26,476 nt of DNA from an uncultured Oscillospiraceae bacterium (GTDB taxonomy: Bacteria; Bacillota_A; Clostridia; Oscillospirales; Acutalibacteraceae): contig CAJUNS010000035.1 of NCBI GenBank assembly GCA_910587995.1, forward strand, positions 1-26,476. Reading direction: 5' to 3'. The translations under genes were made by a program, and so were the position numbers. Numbering within the stretch: the first letter of the stretch is position 1; every line of letters starts with the position of its first letter. Under the pieces are notes generated by a model. That model was not told the origin of the DNA and made no database searches. It saw only the letters and a program-made list of their open reading frames with translations. Below are positions 14,042 to 21,161 of this stretch, in pieces.

Positions 14042-16279
14042 ATGAAGAAGAACGCAAGACCGCCCAGAAGGAATGCTGGGCCCCGGACCTTTTCCGGGCA
14101 TTCCAGCGCGGAGAGCTACTCTCCATCCAGCGCGGCCCATAGCTTGGAGGAAAAATTTATTGTGGCCGCTTTAAAGCGCTGCGGCGGCGAGGGCGTGCCC
14201 TCCCGGTCCCTGCAGCGGGAGTCCGGCATACGGGACAAGGACGCCTTTTATGGGGCGCTCCACCATTTAGAAGAGTCCGGCGAGGTGCTGGTGGACAAGG
14301 ACCATTGGGTCAAGCTGGCCCCGCCGGTTACGGAGATTGAGGCCACGTTGGTGTCCATTTCCGAGCGCTTTGGCTTTGCCCGGCCCACCAAGGCGGGGGA
14401 GGATATTTTTATCCCCGGCCGGGACCTGAACGGGGCCTTTGTAGGGGATACCGTCATCCTCTGCGGCCTGCAAAAGCGGGACCGGGGTCCCAGCGGCCGG
14501 GTTAAGCGCATTGTACAGCGGGGCGAGAATAAAATCACCGGCACGGTCCATGTGGACGAGCATGGGGCCAGGGTCACCCCGGATGGGCCCATCCGCTACG
14601 ACCTGGAGGTGCCCCAGTCTCTGCTGGGCGGCGCCAAGGACCGGGACAAGGTGCTGCTTGAGCCCCGGCAGGATGGCCGCGGCGACTGGCGGCAGGCAGC
14701 GGTGAAGATGGTATTTGGCTGCGGCGACCGGGCCCGGGTTTGTGCCGACGCCATCATTGAGCGCTGCGGCATTCCCACCCAGTTTCCCCCGGAGGTGCTG
14801 GCCCAGGCCCAGGAGATCAGCCAGATGACCGTGACAGAGGAGGACCTTGCCCACCGCCTGGACCTGCGGGAGGAGCCCATTTTCACCATCGACAGCGCCG
14901 ACGCCAAGGACCTGGACGACGCGGTCTCCGCCCGAAAGACCGCGGAGGGCTACACGCTGGGGGTGCACATTGCCGATGTGTCCCACTATGTAAAGGCCGG
15001 AACCCCCATGGACCTGGAGGCTTTCCGCCGGGGCACCTCGGTCTACTTTGCGGACCGGGTGATTCCCATGCTGCCCGAGGCCCTGTCCAACGGGGTCTGC
15101 TCCCTAAACGCGGGCACGGAGAAGCTGACCTTTTCCGCTCTGATGGACTTTGACCAGGAGGGCAACATGATTGATTACCGCTTTGAAAAGACGGTGATCA
15201 ACTCGCAGGTCCGGGGGGTTTACAGCGAGGTCAACGCCATTTTGGCGGGCACGGCCAGCAAAGAGCTGCTGGACAAATACGCCCCTGTTATGGAAAGCCT
15301 GCAAACCGCCAAAGAGCTGGCGGATATTCTGGCCGCCAACGGCAAGGCCCGGGGCCAGATGGACCTGACCAGCGATGAGATTAAGTTTGTGCTGGACGAG
15401 GACGGCATTTGCGTGGATATTCTCCCCCGGACCCAGGGGGCCTCGGAGGAGATGATTGAACAGCTGATGGTGGCTGCCAACTGCGCGGCGGCCAAAGCCT
15501 CGCTCAAAGCCCGGATTCCCTTTTTATACCGGGTGCATGAGCATCCCTCCCCCGACCGGGTGCTGGAGCTGTGCGACCTGCTGGAGCGGCTGGGCGTGCC
15601 CTGCAAGGAGCTGACCCGGGGCAACCCCGAGGCCAAGGATTTTGCCGCTGTGCTGAACCGGGTGAAGGGCACGGGGAAGGAATCGGTGGTGAACCAGCGC
15701 ATTCTGCGCACCATGGATAAGGCCCGGTACGACCACCGGGAGCTGGGCCATTTTGGCCTGGCCCTGGCGGAGTACAGCCACTTTACCTCACCCATCCGCC
15801 GGTACCCAGACACCTCCATACACCGCATTCTCAGCGGCCTGGTAAGGGGCGCGGACCCGGAGGACCTGGGCAAGCGCTACCGGACCTTTGCGGAGGAAGC
15901 GGCGGCGGAGTCCTCTAAGACGGAGGTGCGGGCCGTTACCGGCGAGCGGGACGCGGAGGACTGCTACACGGCGGAATATATGCGGCAGCATTTGGGGGAA
16001 CACCATGTGGGGGTCATCAACGGGGTGACGCCTAAGGGCATTTTTGTCAAGCTTCCCAACAACGCCGAGGGCTTTGTCAGCTTGCAGGATTTTCAAGACT
16101 GCGACTTTGAGTATGACGGGGAGATTATGCACCGGGACCTGCGCAGCGGGCGGGTGCTGATGATGGGCCAGGAGCTGCCCATTATTGTGGCCGCAGCGGA
16201 CGTAGCCACCGGCCGCATTGACTTTGTCCCATCCAGCGTGACGCTGGACCCAAACGCGCGTGAGGGCTCAGGGGATTGA
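14042..16279 (+). CDS. rnr: Ribonuclease R (3'-5' exoribonuclease)
   Basis: RNase R degrades structured RNA from the 3' end. The 745-residue product has a basic N-terminus, a winged-helix region (about 35-90), cold-shock-type OB folds (about 95-225) and the RNB catalytic domain with its acidic cluster TIDSADAKDLDDA (282-294), including the metal-binding aspartates. A C-terminal S1 domain follows (HVGVINGVTPKGIFVKL, about 660-740). The ATG at 14042 follows AAGAAAGGA; a TTG at 14003 in frame is less likely. No smpB or secG flanks it, unlike many Firmicutes. Confidence 0.94.
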   Translation: MKKNARPPRRNAGPRTFSGHSSAESYSPSSAAHSLEEKFIVAALKRCGGEGVPSRSLQRESGIRDKDAFYGALHHLEESGEVLVDKDHWVKLAPPVTEIEATLVSISERFGFARPTKAGEDIFIPGRDLNGAFVGDTVILCGLQKRDRGPSGRVKRIVQRGENKITGTVHVDEHGARVTPDGPIRYDLEVPQSLLGGAKDRDKVLLEPRQDGRGDWRQAAVKMVFGCGDRARVCADAIIERCGIPTQFPPEVLAQAQEISQMTVTEEDLAHRLDLREEPIFTIDSADAKDLDDAVSARKTAEGYTLGVHIADVSHYVKAGTPMDLEAFRRGTSVYFADRVIPMLPEALSNGVCSLNAGTEKLTFSALMDFDQEGNMIDYRFEKTVINSQVRGVYSEVNAILAGTASKELLDKYAPVMESLQTAKELADILAANGKARGQMDLTSDEIKFVLDEDGICVDILPRTQGASEEMIEQLMVAANCAAAKASLKARIPFLYRVHEHPSPDRVLELCDLLERLGVPCKELTRGNPEAKDFAAVLNRVKGTGKESVVNQRILRTMDKARYDHRELGHFGLALAEYSHFTSPIRRYPDTSIHRILSGLVRGADPEDLGKRYRTFAEEAAAESSKTEVRAVTGERDAEDCYTAEYMRQHLGEHHVGVINGVTPKGIFVKLPNNAEGFVSLQDFQDCDFEYDGEIMHRDLRSGRVLMMGQELPIIVAAADVATGRIDFVPSSVTLDPNAREGSGD

Positions 16280-16334
16280 GACAGGCCAGCCGCCCGCGAG
16301 GGCGCTGGGTGGAATGCGTTTTCCCTGCCGGAGT

Positions 16335-16362
16335 CTTGGGGCCTTTGGGAATAAGCCCCCAG
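16335..16362 (+). other. Hairpin after rnr
   Basis: CTTGGGGC (16335-16342) and GCCCCCAG (16355-16362) pair with one mismatch around a 12-base loop. There is no T run, so at best it is a weak 3' end of rnr. It overlaps the possible sigma-E promoter. Confidence 0.35.
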
Positions 16363-16377
16363 GGACGGGCATAAGAT
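16349..16377 (+). promoter_or_regulatory. Possible sigma-E (sporulation) promoter of the bofA-like gene
   Basis: GAATAAG (16349-16355) and CATAAGAT (16370-16377) are separated by 14 bases. This resembles the Bacillus sigma-E consensus (KMATATT, 14-15 bases, CATACA-T), with mismatches in both boxes. A start near 16384 would lie about 38 bases before the ATG. B. subtilis bofA is known to be sigma-E controlled, which adds support. Confidence 0.4.
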
Positions 16378-16421
16378 AGGGGTAGAGAAGAAATAAACCC
16401 GACCCGAAAGGAAACCTCCCC

Positions 16422-16598
16422 ATGAAAAGCTTCCTGCTCTCTGCCGTGCTGGGCTTTTTGGCCTTGGCGCTGGTGAACCTGACCGCCCAATACACCGGGG
16501 TGGTCCTCCCGCTGAACCGGCTGACCCTGGCGGCCTCTGGCGTGCTGGGCGTGCCGGGGGTTACGCTGCTTGTTCTGCTGAACGCCATATTGCTTTGA
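16422..16598 (+). CDS. bofA: BofA-like small membrane protein (pro-sigma-K processing control)
   Basis: BofA holds the SpoIVFB protease inactive in the outer forespore membrane until sigma-K is needed. The 58-residue product is almost entirely two hydrophobic helices (about 3-20 and 36-58). The central LPLNRLTLAASGVLGVPG stretch matches the family's Pro-x-Asn and Gly-x-x-Gly-x-Pro-Gly pattern. It is shorter than B. subtilis BofA. AAAGGAA precedes the ATG at 16422. nagA starts 27 bases downstream, so the two may share a transcript. A possible sigma-E promoter lies upstream. Confidence 0.75.
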   Translation: MKSFLLSAVLGFLALALVNLTAQYTGVVLPLNRLTLAASGVLGVPGVTLLVLLNAILL

Positions 16599-16625
16599 GA
16601 AAACCCATGGAAGGGAAGTAAAAAT

Positions 16626-17786
16626 ATGTATCTGATCAACGCCAAATATTTGGACAAGGACTTCCGCCTGGCCCAAGGGGACATTCAGGTGGACGGGGGC
16701 AAAATCGTCCAGACCGGCCCCGCCCTGCCCCGCAAAGAGGAGGACATGGCCGTGGACTGCCAGGGCTATACCATTGTCCCCGGCTTTGTGGACGTGCACA
16801 TTCACGGCTGCGACGGGGCGGATACCTGCGACGGCACCCCCGAGGCCCTGCACGCCATGGCCCGCTTTTTGCTGTCCCACGGCGTGACCTCCTTCTGTCC
16901 CACCACCATGACCACGGGCCGGGAGGTCATCGAGAGGGCCCTGCTGGCGGCAAAGGGCCTTCACGACGCGCCCTTGGAGGACGGGGCGAAGGTTGTGGGC
17001 GTGAACATGGAGGGGCCCTTCATCTCCAAGGAGCGCAAAGGCGCGCAAAAGGAGGAGGACATCGTCGCGCCCAATTTCCCCCTGTTCCGGGAGCTGTTCG
17101 ACCTGAGCGGCGGTTTGGTGAAGCTGGTGGATATTGCCCCAGAGCAGCCCGGCGGCCAGGAGTTTGTGAAAAAGGCCAGGGAGCTGTGCACCGTGTCCAT
17201 TGCCCACACCACCGCCAACTATGACCAGGCCAAGGAGGCCTTTGACTGGGGCGTGACCCACGCCACCCATCTGTTCAACGCCATGAACGGCCTGCACCAC
17301 CGGGACCCCGGCGTGGTTGGCGCCGTGTTCGACGACGGGCGGGTTCGGGCCGAGTTGATCTGCGATGGGCAGCACATCCACCCGGCGGTGCTGAGAACCG
17401 CCTTCCAGGCGCTGGGCGACCGGGCTCTGATCGTCAGCGACTCCATGCGGGCCAACGGCATGCCCGAGGGCGCGGCCTTTGACCTGGGAGGGCAGATGGT
17501 CACCGTGTCCGGCGGCAAGGCGACTTTGGCGGACGGCACTATTGCCGGGTCCGTGAGCAACCTGCACCAGGAGGTCAAGAACCTGGTAAGCTGGGGCGTG
17601 CCCTTTGAGCAGGCGGCAAAGGCCGCCAGCCTGATTCCCGCCCGGGCCATTGGGCTGGACGGGGAGATCGGCAGCATCGAGCCGGGCAAGGCGGCGGACC
17701 TGGTGGTGCTGGACCAGAATTTGGACATTGCGTCCGTGTGGGTTTCCCAGGGCGCGGAGACTAAATTGCTGACTTTTGGAAAATAA
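16626..17786 (+). CDS. nagA: N-acetylglucosamine-6-phosphate deacetylase
   Basis: NagA removes acetate from GlcNAc-6-phosphate, giving glucosamine-6-phosphate for catabolism or cell wall recycling. The 386-residue product is an amidohydrolase barrel. Visible are the N-terminal HIH (58-60), E129 in VNMEGPF, H194 and H215 (THATHLFNAM) as metal ligands, and catalytic D272 in IVSDSM. The C-terminal TIAGS and PGKAADLVV segments are typical. GAAGGGAAG precedes the ATG at 16626. No nagB is next to it in this window. Confidence 0.93.
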   Translation: MYLINAKYLDKDFRLAQGDIQVDGGKIVQTGPALPRKEEDMAVDCQGYTIVPGFVDVHIHGCDGADTCDGTPEALHAMARFLLSHGVTSFCPTTMTTGREVIERALLAAKGLHDAPLEDGAKVVGVNMEGPFISKERKGAQKEEDIVAPNFPLFRELFDLSGGLVKLVDIAPEQPGGQEFVKKARELCTVSIAHTTANYDQAKEAFDWGVTHATHLFNAMNGLHHRDPGVVGAVFDDGRVRAELICDGQHIHPAVLRTAFQALGDRALIVSDSMRANGMPEGAAFDLGGQMVTVSGGKATLADGTIAGSVSNLHQEVKNLVSWGVPFEQAAKAASLIPARAIGLDGEIGSIEPGKAADLVVLDQNLDIASVWVSQGAETKLLTFGK

Positions 17787-17798
17787 GCCTGGGAAAAA

Positions 17799-17835
17799 GG
17801 GAGCGTGGAGGCCTGTCCTCCAGGCTCCTTTTTTG
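17799..17835 (+). terminator. Rho-independent terminator after nagA
   Basis: GGAGC-g-TGGAGG pairs with CCTCCA-g-GCTCC around a five-base loop, followed by a T run. It lies 13 bases after the nagA stop. Confidence 0.9.
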
Positions 17836-17903
17836 TTTTTGCCAGGGGAGAAAAATAATTGGAAAATTTGCGCAAACAGGGGATAGATTTCTAGGCCCGG
17901 TTG

Positions 17904-17912
17904 TGGTATGAT
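17904..17912 (+). promoter_or_regulatory. Extended -10 promoter of ispDF
   Basis: TGG-TATGAT is an extended -10 element. The base pattern 17 positions upstream (TAGATT) is a poor -35, which extended -10 promoters tolerate. The start near 17919 would leave a leader of about 75 bases. Confidence 0.45.
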
Positions 17913-17994
17913 GAAGCCAGCCGGGCCGTCAGGGAGCGCTCTCTGCGCCCGGCCATTGACCGAAGTTGAATTTTGCGGGCGGGGAGGCTTTTTC

Positions 17995-19170
17995 ATGAAC
18001 GACTGGTTTGGCGCGGTCCTTCTGGCGGGCGGGGACTCCACCCGCATGGGAGGGGGGCGCTCCAAGGTCTTGGCCCCACTGGGGGGGCAGCCCGCCCTGC
18101 TGCGGCCCCTGCGCGTCCTGTGTGCCTGCGGGCATGTGAAAACGCTCTGCCTGGTGTGCCGGGAGCAGGAAATGGACGAGCTGGCCCGGCTGGTTCAGGA
18201 GGCCGGCCCCTTGGGCGGACAGACCATTCGCTTTGCCCTGGGAGGGCCGGAGCGCCAGGACTCGGTGTGGAATGGGGTCCAGGCTCTGGGGGACAGCTGC
18301 GGGTACTTACTCATCCACGATGGAGCCCGGCCTCTGGTAGACCCGGAGGTGGTGGACGCTGTGTGCCGGGACGCTTTAGAATATGGCGCGGCCACGGCGG
18401 CGGTGCCCAGCAAGGACACCTGCAAGCTGGCCGGGCCGGACGGCTTTGTGGAGGGCACCCCGGACCGGGACCGGCTGTGGGCGGTGCAGACGCCCCAGGC
18501 TTTCCGCCGGGAGCTGTACCTTTACGGCCTGGAGCGGGCCAGGGCCCAGGGCCGCCGCTACACGGACGACTGCCAGCTGGTGGAGGCGGCGGGGGGCCGG
18601 GTGCGGCTGACCAAAAGCGGGTATCACAATTTCAAGCTCACCACCCCGGAGGACCTGCTGCTGGCCCGGGCCATGGTGGGGGAAAGGAGCGGAGCCATGC
18701 GCGTGGGCTCTGGGTACGACGTACACCGGCTGGCAGAGGGCCGGGACCTGATTTTGGGAGGGGTGAAAATCCCCTATGAACGGGGGCTTTTGGGCCACTC
18801 GGACGCGGACGTGCTGGCCCACGCCATAGCGGACGGCCTTTTGGGCGCGGCGGCGCTGGGGGACATCGGCCAGCTCTTCCCGGACAGCGACCCCCGCTAT
18901 GCCGGGGCGGACAGCCTGGGGCTGCTCTCCACGGTCTGCGGGCTGGTGCGGGGGCAGGGGTATGAGATCGGCAACATCGACGCCACCCTCATTGCCCAAA
19001 AGCCCAAGCTGGCCCCCCACATCCCGGCGATGCGGGAGCGGCTGGCCGCGGCCTGCGGGCTGGAAGTGGGCCGGGTGAGCGTAAAGGCCACCACCGAGGA
19101 GGGCCTGGGCTTCACCGGCCGGGGCGAGGGCATTGCCGCCAGCGCGGTGTGCCTGCTGGCGGAGGCTTGA
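17995..19170 (+). CDS. ispDF: Bifunctional IspD/IspF isoprenoid enzyme
   Basis: The protein carries two non-consecutive MEP pathway enzymes: MEP cytidylyltransferase (IspD) and MECDP synthase (IspF). The 391-residue product has IspD at about 1-230 (LLAGGDSTRMGGGRSK, LLIHDGARPLV, VQTPQAF, HNFKLTTPEDLLLA) and IspF at about 235-391 (VGSGYDVHRL, GLLGHSDADVLAHA, FPDSDPRY). IspF zinc ligands D242, H244 and H276 are in place. The ATG at 17995 follows GGGGAGG; an upstream ATG at 17908 is in frame but overlaps the promoter. The fusion is known in other bacteria. Confidence 0.93.
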   Translation: MNDWFGAVLLAGGDSTRMGGGRSKVLAPLGGQPALLRPLRVLCACGHVKTLCLVCREQEMDELARLVQEAGPLGGQTIRFALGGPERQDSVWNGVQALGDSCGYLLIHDGARPLVDPEVVDAVCRDALEYGAATAAVPSKDTCKLAGPDGFVEGTPDRDRLWAVQTPQAFRRELYLYGLERARAQGRRYTDDCQLVEAAGGRVRLTKSGYHNFKLTTPEDLLLARAMVGERSGAMRVGSGYDVHRLAEGRDLILGGVKIPYERGLLGHSDADVLAHAIADGLLGAAALGDIGQLFPDSDPRYAGADSLGLLSTVCGLVRGQGYEIGNIDATLIAQKPKLAPHIPAMRERLAAACGLEVGRVSVKATTEEGLGFTGRGEGIAASAVCLLAEA

Positions 19171-19172
19171 GC

Positions 19173-19327
19173 TTGGCGAAGCCAACGCCATTAAGAGCCT
19201 GTATTCACAACCAGCGAACGGTTCCTGACAGTTAACAGTAAGCAAAATACGCGGTCCAGGTGCGTCGACGTTCGCTCCGCGAAGTCGCGGCACCTGGCGG
19301 ATTCTTAAGGCAGAGCCTTAAGCCGCC
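19173..19327. repeat. Structured intergenic element with three hairpins
   Basis: Hairpin 1 is TTGGC-GAA-GCCAA (19173-19185). Hairpin 2 (19256-19297) pairs CCAGGTGC with GCACCTGG, then CGAC with GTCG and TTCGC with GCGAA. Hairpin 3 (19296-19327) pairs CTTAAGGC with GCCTTAAG around AGA, enclosed by GGCGG/CCGCC. No T run follows any of them. Base composition is more AT-rich between hairpins (19200-19255) than in the neighbouring genes. It could be a small mobile repeat, a leader structure of the downstream operon, or a transcription barrier. No convincing promoter for that operon is visible; CTGACA at 19225-19230 lacks a good -10. Confidence 0.6.
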
Positions 19328-19368
19328 GGAGGCCATAAATATACTAAGAGAATAAGGAGTGATAAGCT

Positions 19369-19821
19369 ATGCTTCACTTAGAGCCGGTCACGGCGCAAAA
19401 CTGGCGGGACGGGGTCTTCCTCACCACGGACCCGGACCGCCGGAACCCCTTGGATGAGGAGTGGGTCACCAGCACGGCCTTTTCCATGCTCCAGGCGGTC
19501 TACGAGGAAAACTGGGACTGCCGGATCATTTATGACGGCGAGACGGCGGTGGGCTTTGTGTTCTATGGCCTATGGAAGGAGGACCGCCCCCTGCTGTGCC
19601 GGTACACCATTGACGCCGACTGGCAGGGCAAGGGGTATGGGCAGAAGGCTTTGCCACTGATCGTGGAGCAAATCAGCCGGCAGTATGGCAGCCGGAAGGT
19701 GTACGTCACGCTGGAAAAGAAAAACGCCCGGGCGGTCCATCTGTACGAGAAGTTCGGCTTTCGCGGCGCCGGGGAGACCGATGAGGGCGAAAGCGTGTAT
19801 GTGTACGAGATAAAAGAATAA
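19369..19821 (+). CDS. GNAT-family acetyltransferase, BltD/SpeG-like
   Basis: The 150-residue product has the GNAT core: a YTIDADWQGKGYGQKAL acetyl-CoA loop (about 84-100) and the C-terminal NARAVHLYEKFGF helix and turn. The order of motifs (substrate-side GFVFYGLWKE, then R-x-x-ID-x-x-x-QGKGYG) resembles B. subtilis BltD and other polyamine or amine acetyltransferases; the substrate is an inference. AAGGAG precedes the ATG. It is followed after 14 bases by the fucosidase gene, so it is probably the first gene of that operon. Confidence 0.83.
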   Translation: MLHLEPVTAQNWRDGVFLTTDPDRRNPLDEEWVTSTAFSMLQAVYEENWDCRIIYDGETAVGFVFYGLWKEDRPLLCRYTIDADWQGKGYGQKALPLIVEQISRQYGSRKVYVTLEKKNARAVHLYEKFGFRGAGETDEGESVYVYEIKE

Positions 19822-19835
19822 AAAGGAGCAAAATT

Positions 19836-21155
19836 ATGTATCAGTTTAACCGCGAAGAGTACGAGAAGCGCATGGAGTGGTTCCAGGAGGCCCGGTTCGG
19901 CCTGTTCATCCACTGGGGCATCTATTCCATCCCGGCCCGGGGCGAGTGGGTGCGCAGCCCCGAGCAGATGCCTGAGGAGGACTATCTGCCCTTCTTCCGG
20001 GAGTTCAACCCGGTGGACTTCGACCCCAAGGCCTGGGCCAAGGCCGCCAAAGCGGCGGGCATGCGGTACGCGGTGCTGACGGCCAAGCACCACGACGGCT
20101 TCTGCCTCTTTGACAGCGCGCTGACGGACTATAAATCTACCAACACCCCCTTTGGCCGGGACATCGTGCGGGAGTTTCTGGACGCTTTCCGGGCCGAGGG
20201 CCTGAAGGTGGGCCTCTACTTCTCCCTGCTGGACTGGCACCACCCGGACTACCCCCACTATGGGGACATGTACCACCCCATGCGCAGCAACCCGGCCTGC
20301 TCCAACGAGAACCGGGATTTTGACCGGTACTTAGACTACCTCCACGGCCAAGTACGGGAGCTGTGCACCAACTATGGCAAGCTGGACATCATGTGGTTCG
20401 ACTTCTCCTACGGCGAGGGCGAGGACGCCATGCGGGGCGAAAAATGGCGGGGCACGGAGATGGCCACCATGGTGCGGGAGCTGCAGCCGGGCATTATTTT
20501 GGACAACCGGCTGGAGGTCAGCGGCGAGGGCTTCGGCTCTCTGGCCGAGGGCGATCCCAAGCCCTACCACGGGGACTTTGTGAGCCCCGAGCAGATCATC
20601 CCGCCCAACGGCCTGCAGGACAAGCAGGGCCGGGAGCTGGTGTGGGAGGCCTGCGTCACCATGAACAACAACTGGGGCTACTGCCAGAACGACCATTTCT
20701 TCAAGCCCGCCTCCATGCTCATCAAAAAGCTGGTAGAATGCGTCTCCAAGGGCGGCAACCTGCTGCTCAATGTGGGCCCGGACGCCCGCGGCAACATTCC
20801 GCCCCAGTCTTTGGAGATTCTGGCGGAAATTGGCAAGTGGATGGAGCGCAACAGCGAGAGCATCTACGGCTGCGGCAAGGCCGGCATGGAGAAGCCCGAC
20901 AGCGGGCGCATCACCCGCAAGGGCAACACCTTGTATTATCATCTGTTTGAAAATACCATTGGCTGCATGCCTCTCCAGGGCTTGGCCCGGGAGCAGGTGG
21001 AGTCGGTGCGCTGGCTGGAAACCGGGGCGGAAATCCGCATTGCTAAAAACTGGATTTACGACAACTACCCCGATGTGGTCTTCGCAGACCTGGGGCCGGA
21101 CCCGGTGCTGCCGGACCCAGTGGACACGGTGCTGAAAGTAACCTTGAAAGGATAA
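19836..21155 (+). CDS. GH29 alpha-L-fucosidase, intracellular
   Basis: GH29 enzymes release L-fucose from glycans with retention. The 439-residue product starts with the typical WFQEARFGLFIHWGIYS (15-31), then KHHDGFCLFDS (84-94), GLYFSLLDWHHPDY (126-139) and the nucleophile region LDIMWFDFSYGEG, where D189 is the expected nucleophile. A beta-rich C-terminal part follows from about 350. There is no signal peptide or membrane helix, so it should act in the cytoplasm on imported oligosaccharides. AAAAGGAG precedes the ATG. The next gene starts six bases after its stop. Whether the true substrate is a fucoside is not proven, since relatives can differ. Confidence 0.87.
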   Translation: MYQFNREEYEKRMEWFQEARFGLFIHWGIYSIPARGEWVRSPEQMPEEDYLPFFREFNPVDFDPKAWAKAAKAAGMRYAVLTAKHHDGFCLFDSALTDYKSTNTPFGRDIVREFLDAFRAEGLKVGLYFSLLDWHHPDYPHYGDMYHPMRSNPACSNENRDFDRYLDYLHGQVRELCTNYGKLDIMWFDFSYGEGEDAMRGEKWRGTEMATMVRELQPGIILDNRLEVSGEGFGSLAEGDPKPYHGDFVSPEQIIPPNGLQDKQGRELVWEACVTMNNNWGYCQNDHFFKPASMLIKKLVECVSKGGNLLLNVGPDARGNIPPQSLEILAEIGKWMERNSESIYGCGKAGMEKPDSGRITRKGNTLYYHLFENTIGCMPLQGLAREQVESVRWLETGAEIRIAKNWIYDNYPDVVFADLGPDPVLPDPVDTVLKVTLKG

Positions 21156-21161
21156 GCGTCC

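Noticed and set aside
16182..18065. Long minus-strand frame of 627 codons
   Set aside because: It is a shadow of rnr, bofA-like and nagA and crosses their terminator; no family motif is visible.
19340..19345. TATACT as the -10 box of the fucosidase operon
   Set aside because: A start about seven bases later would fall at the ribosome binding site, and the -35 position (CTTAAG) does not fit.
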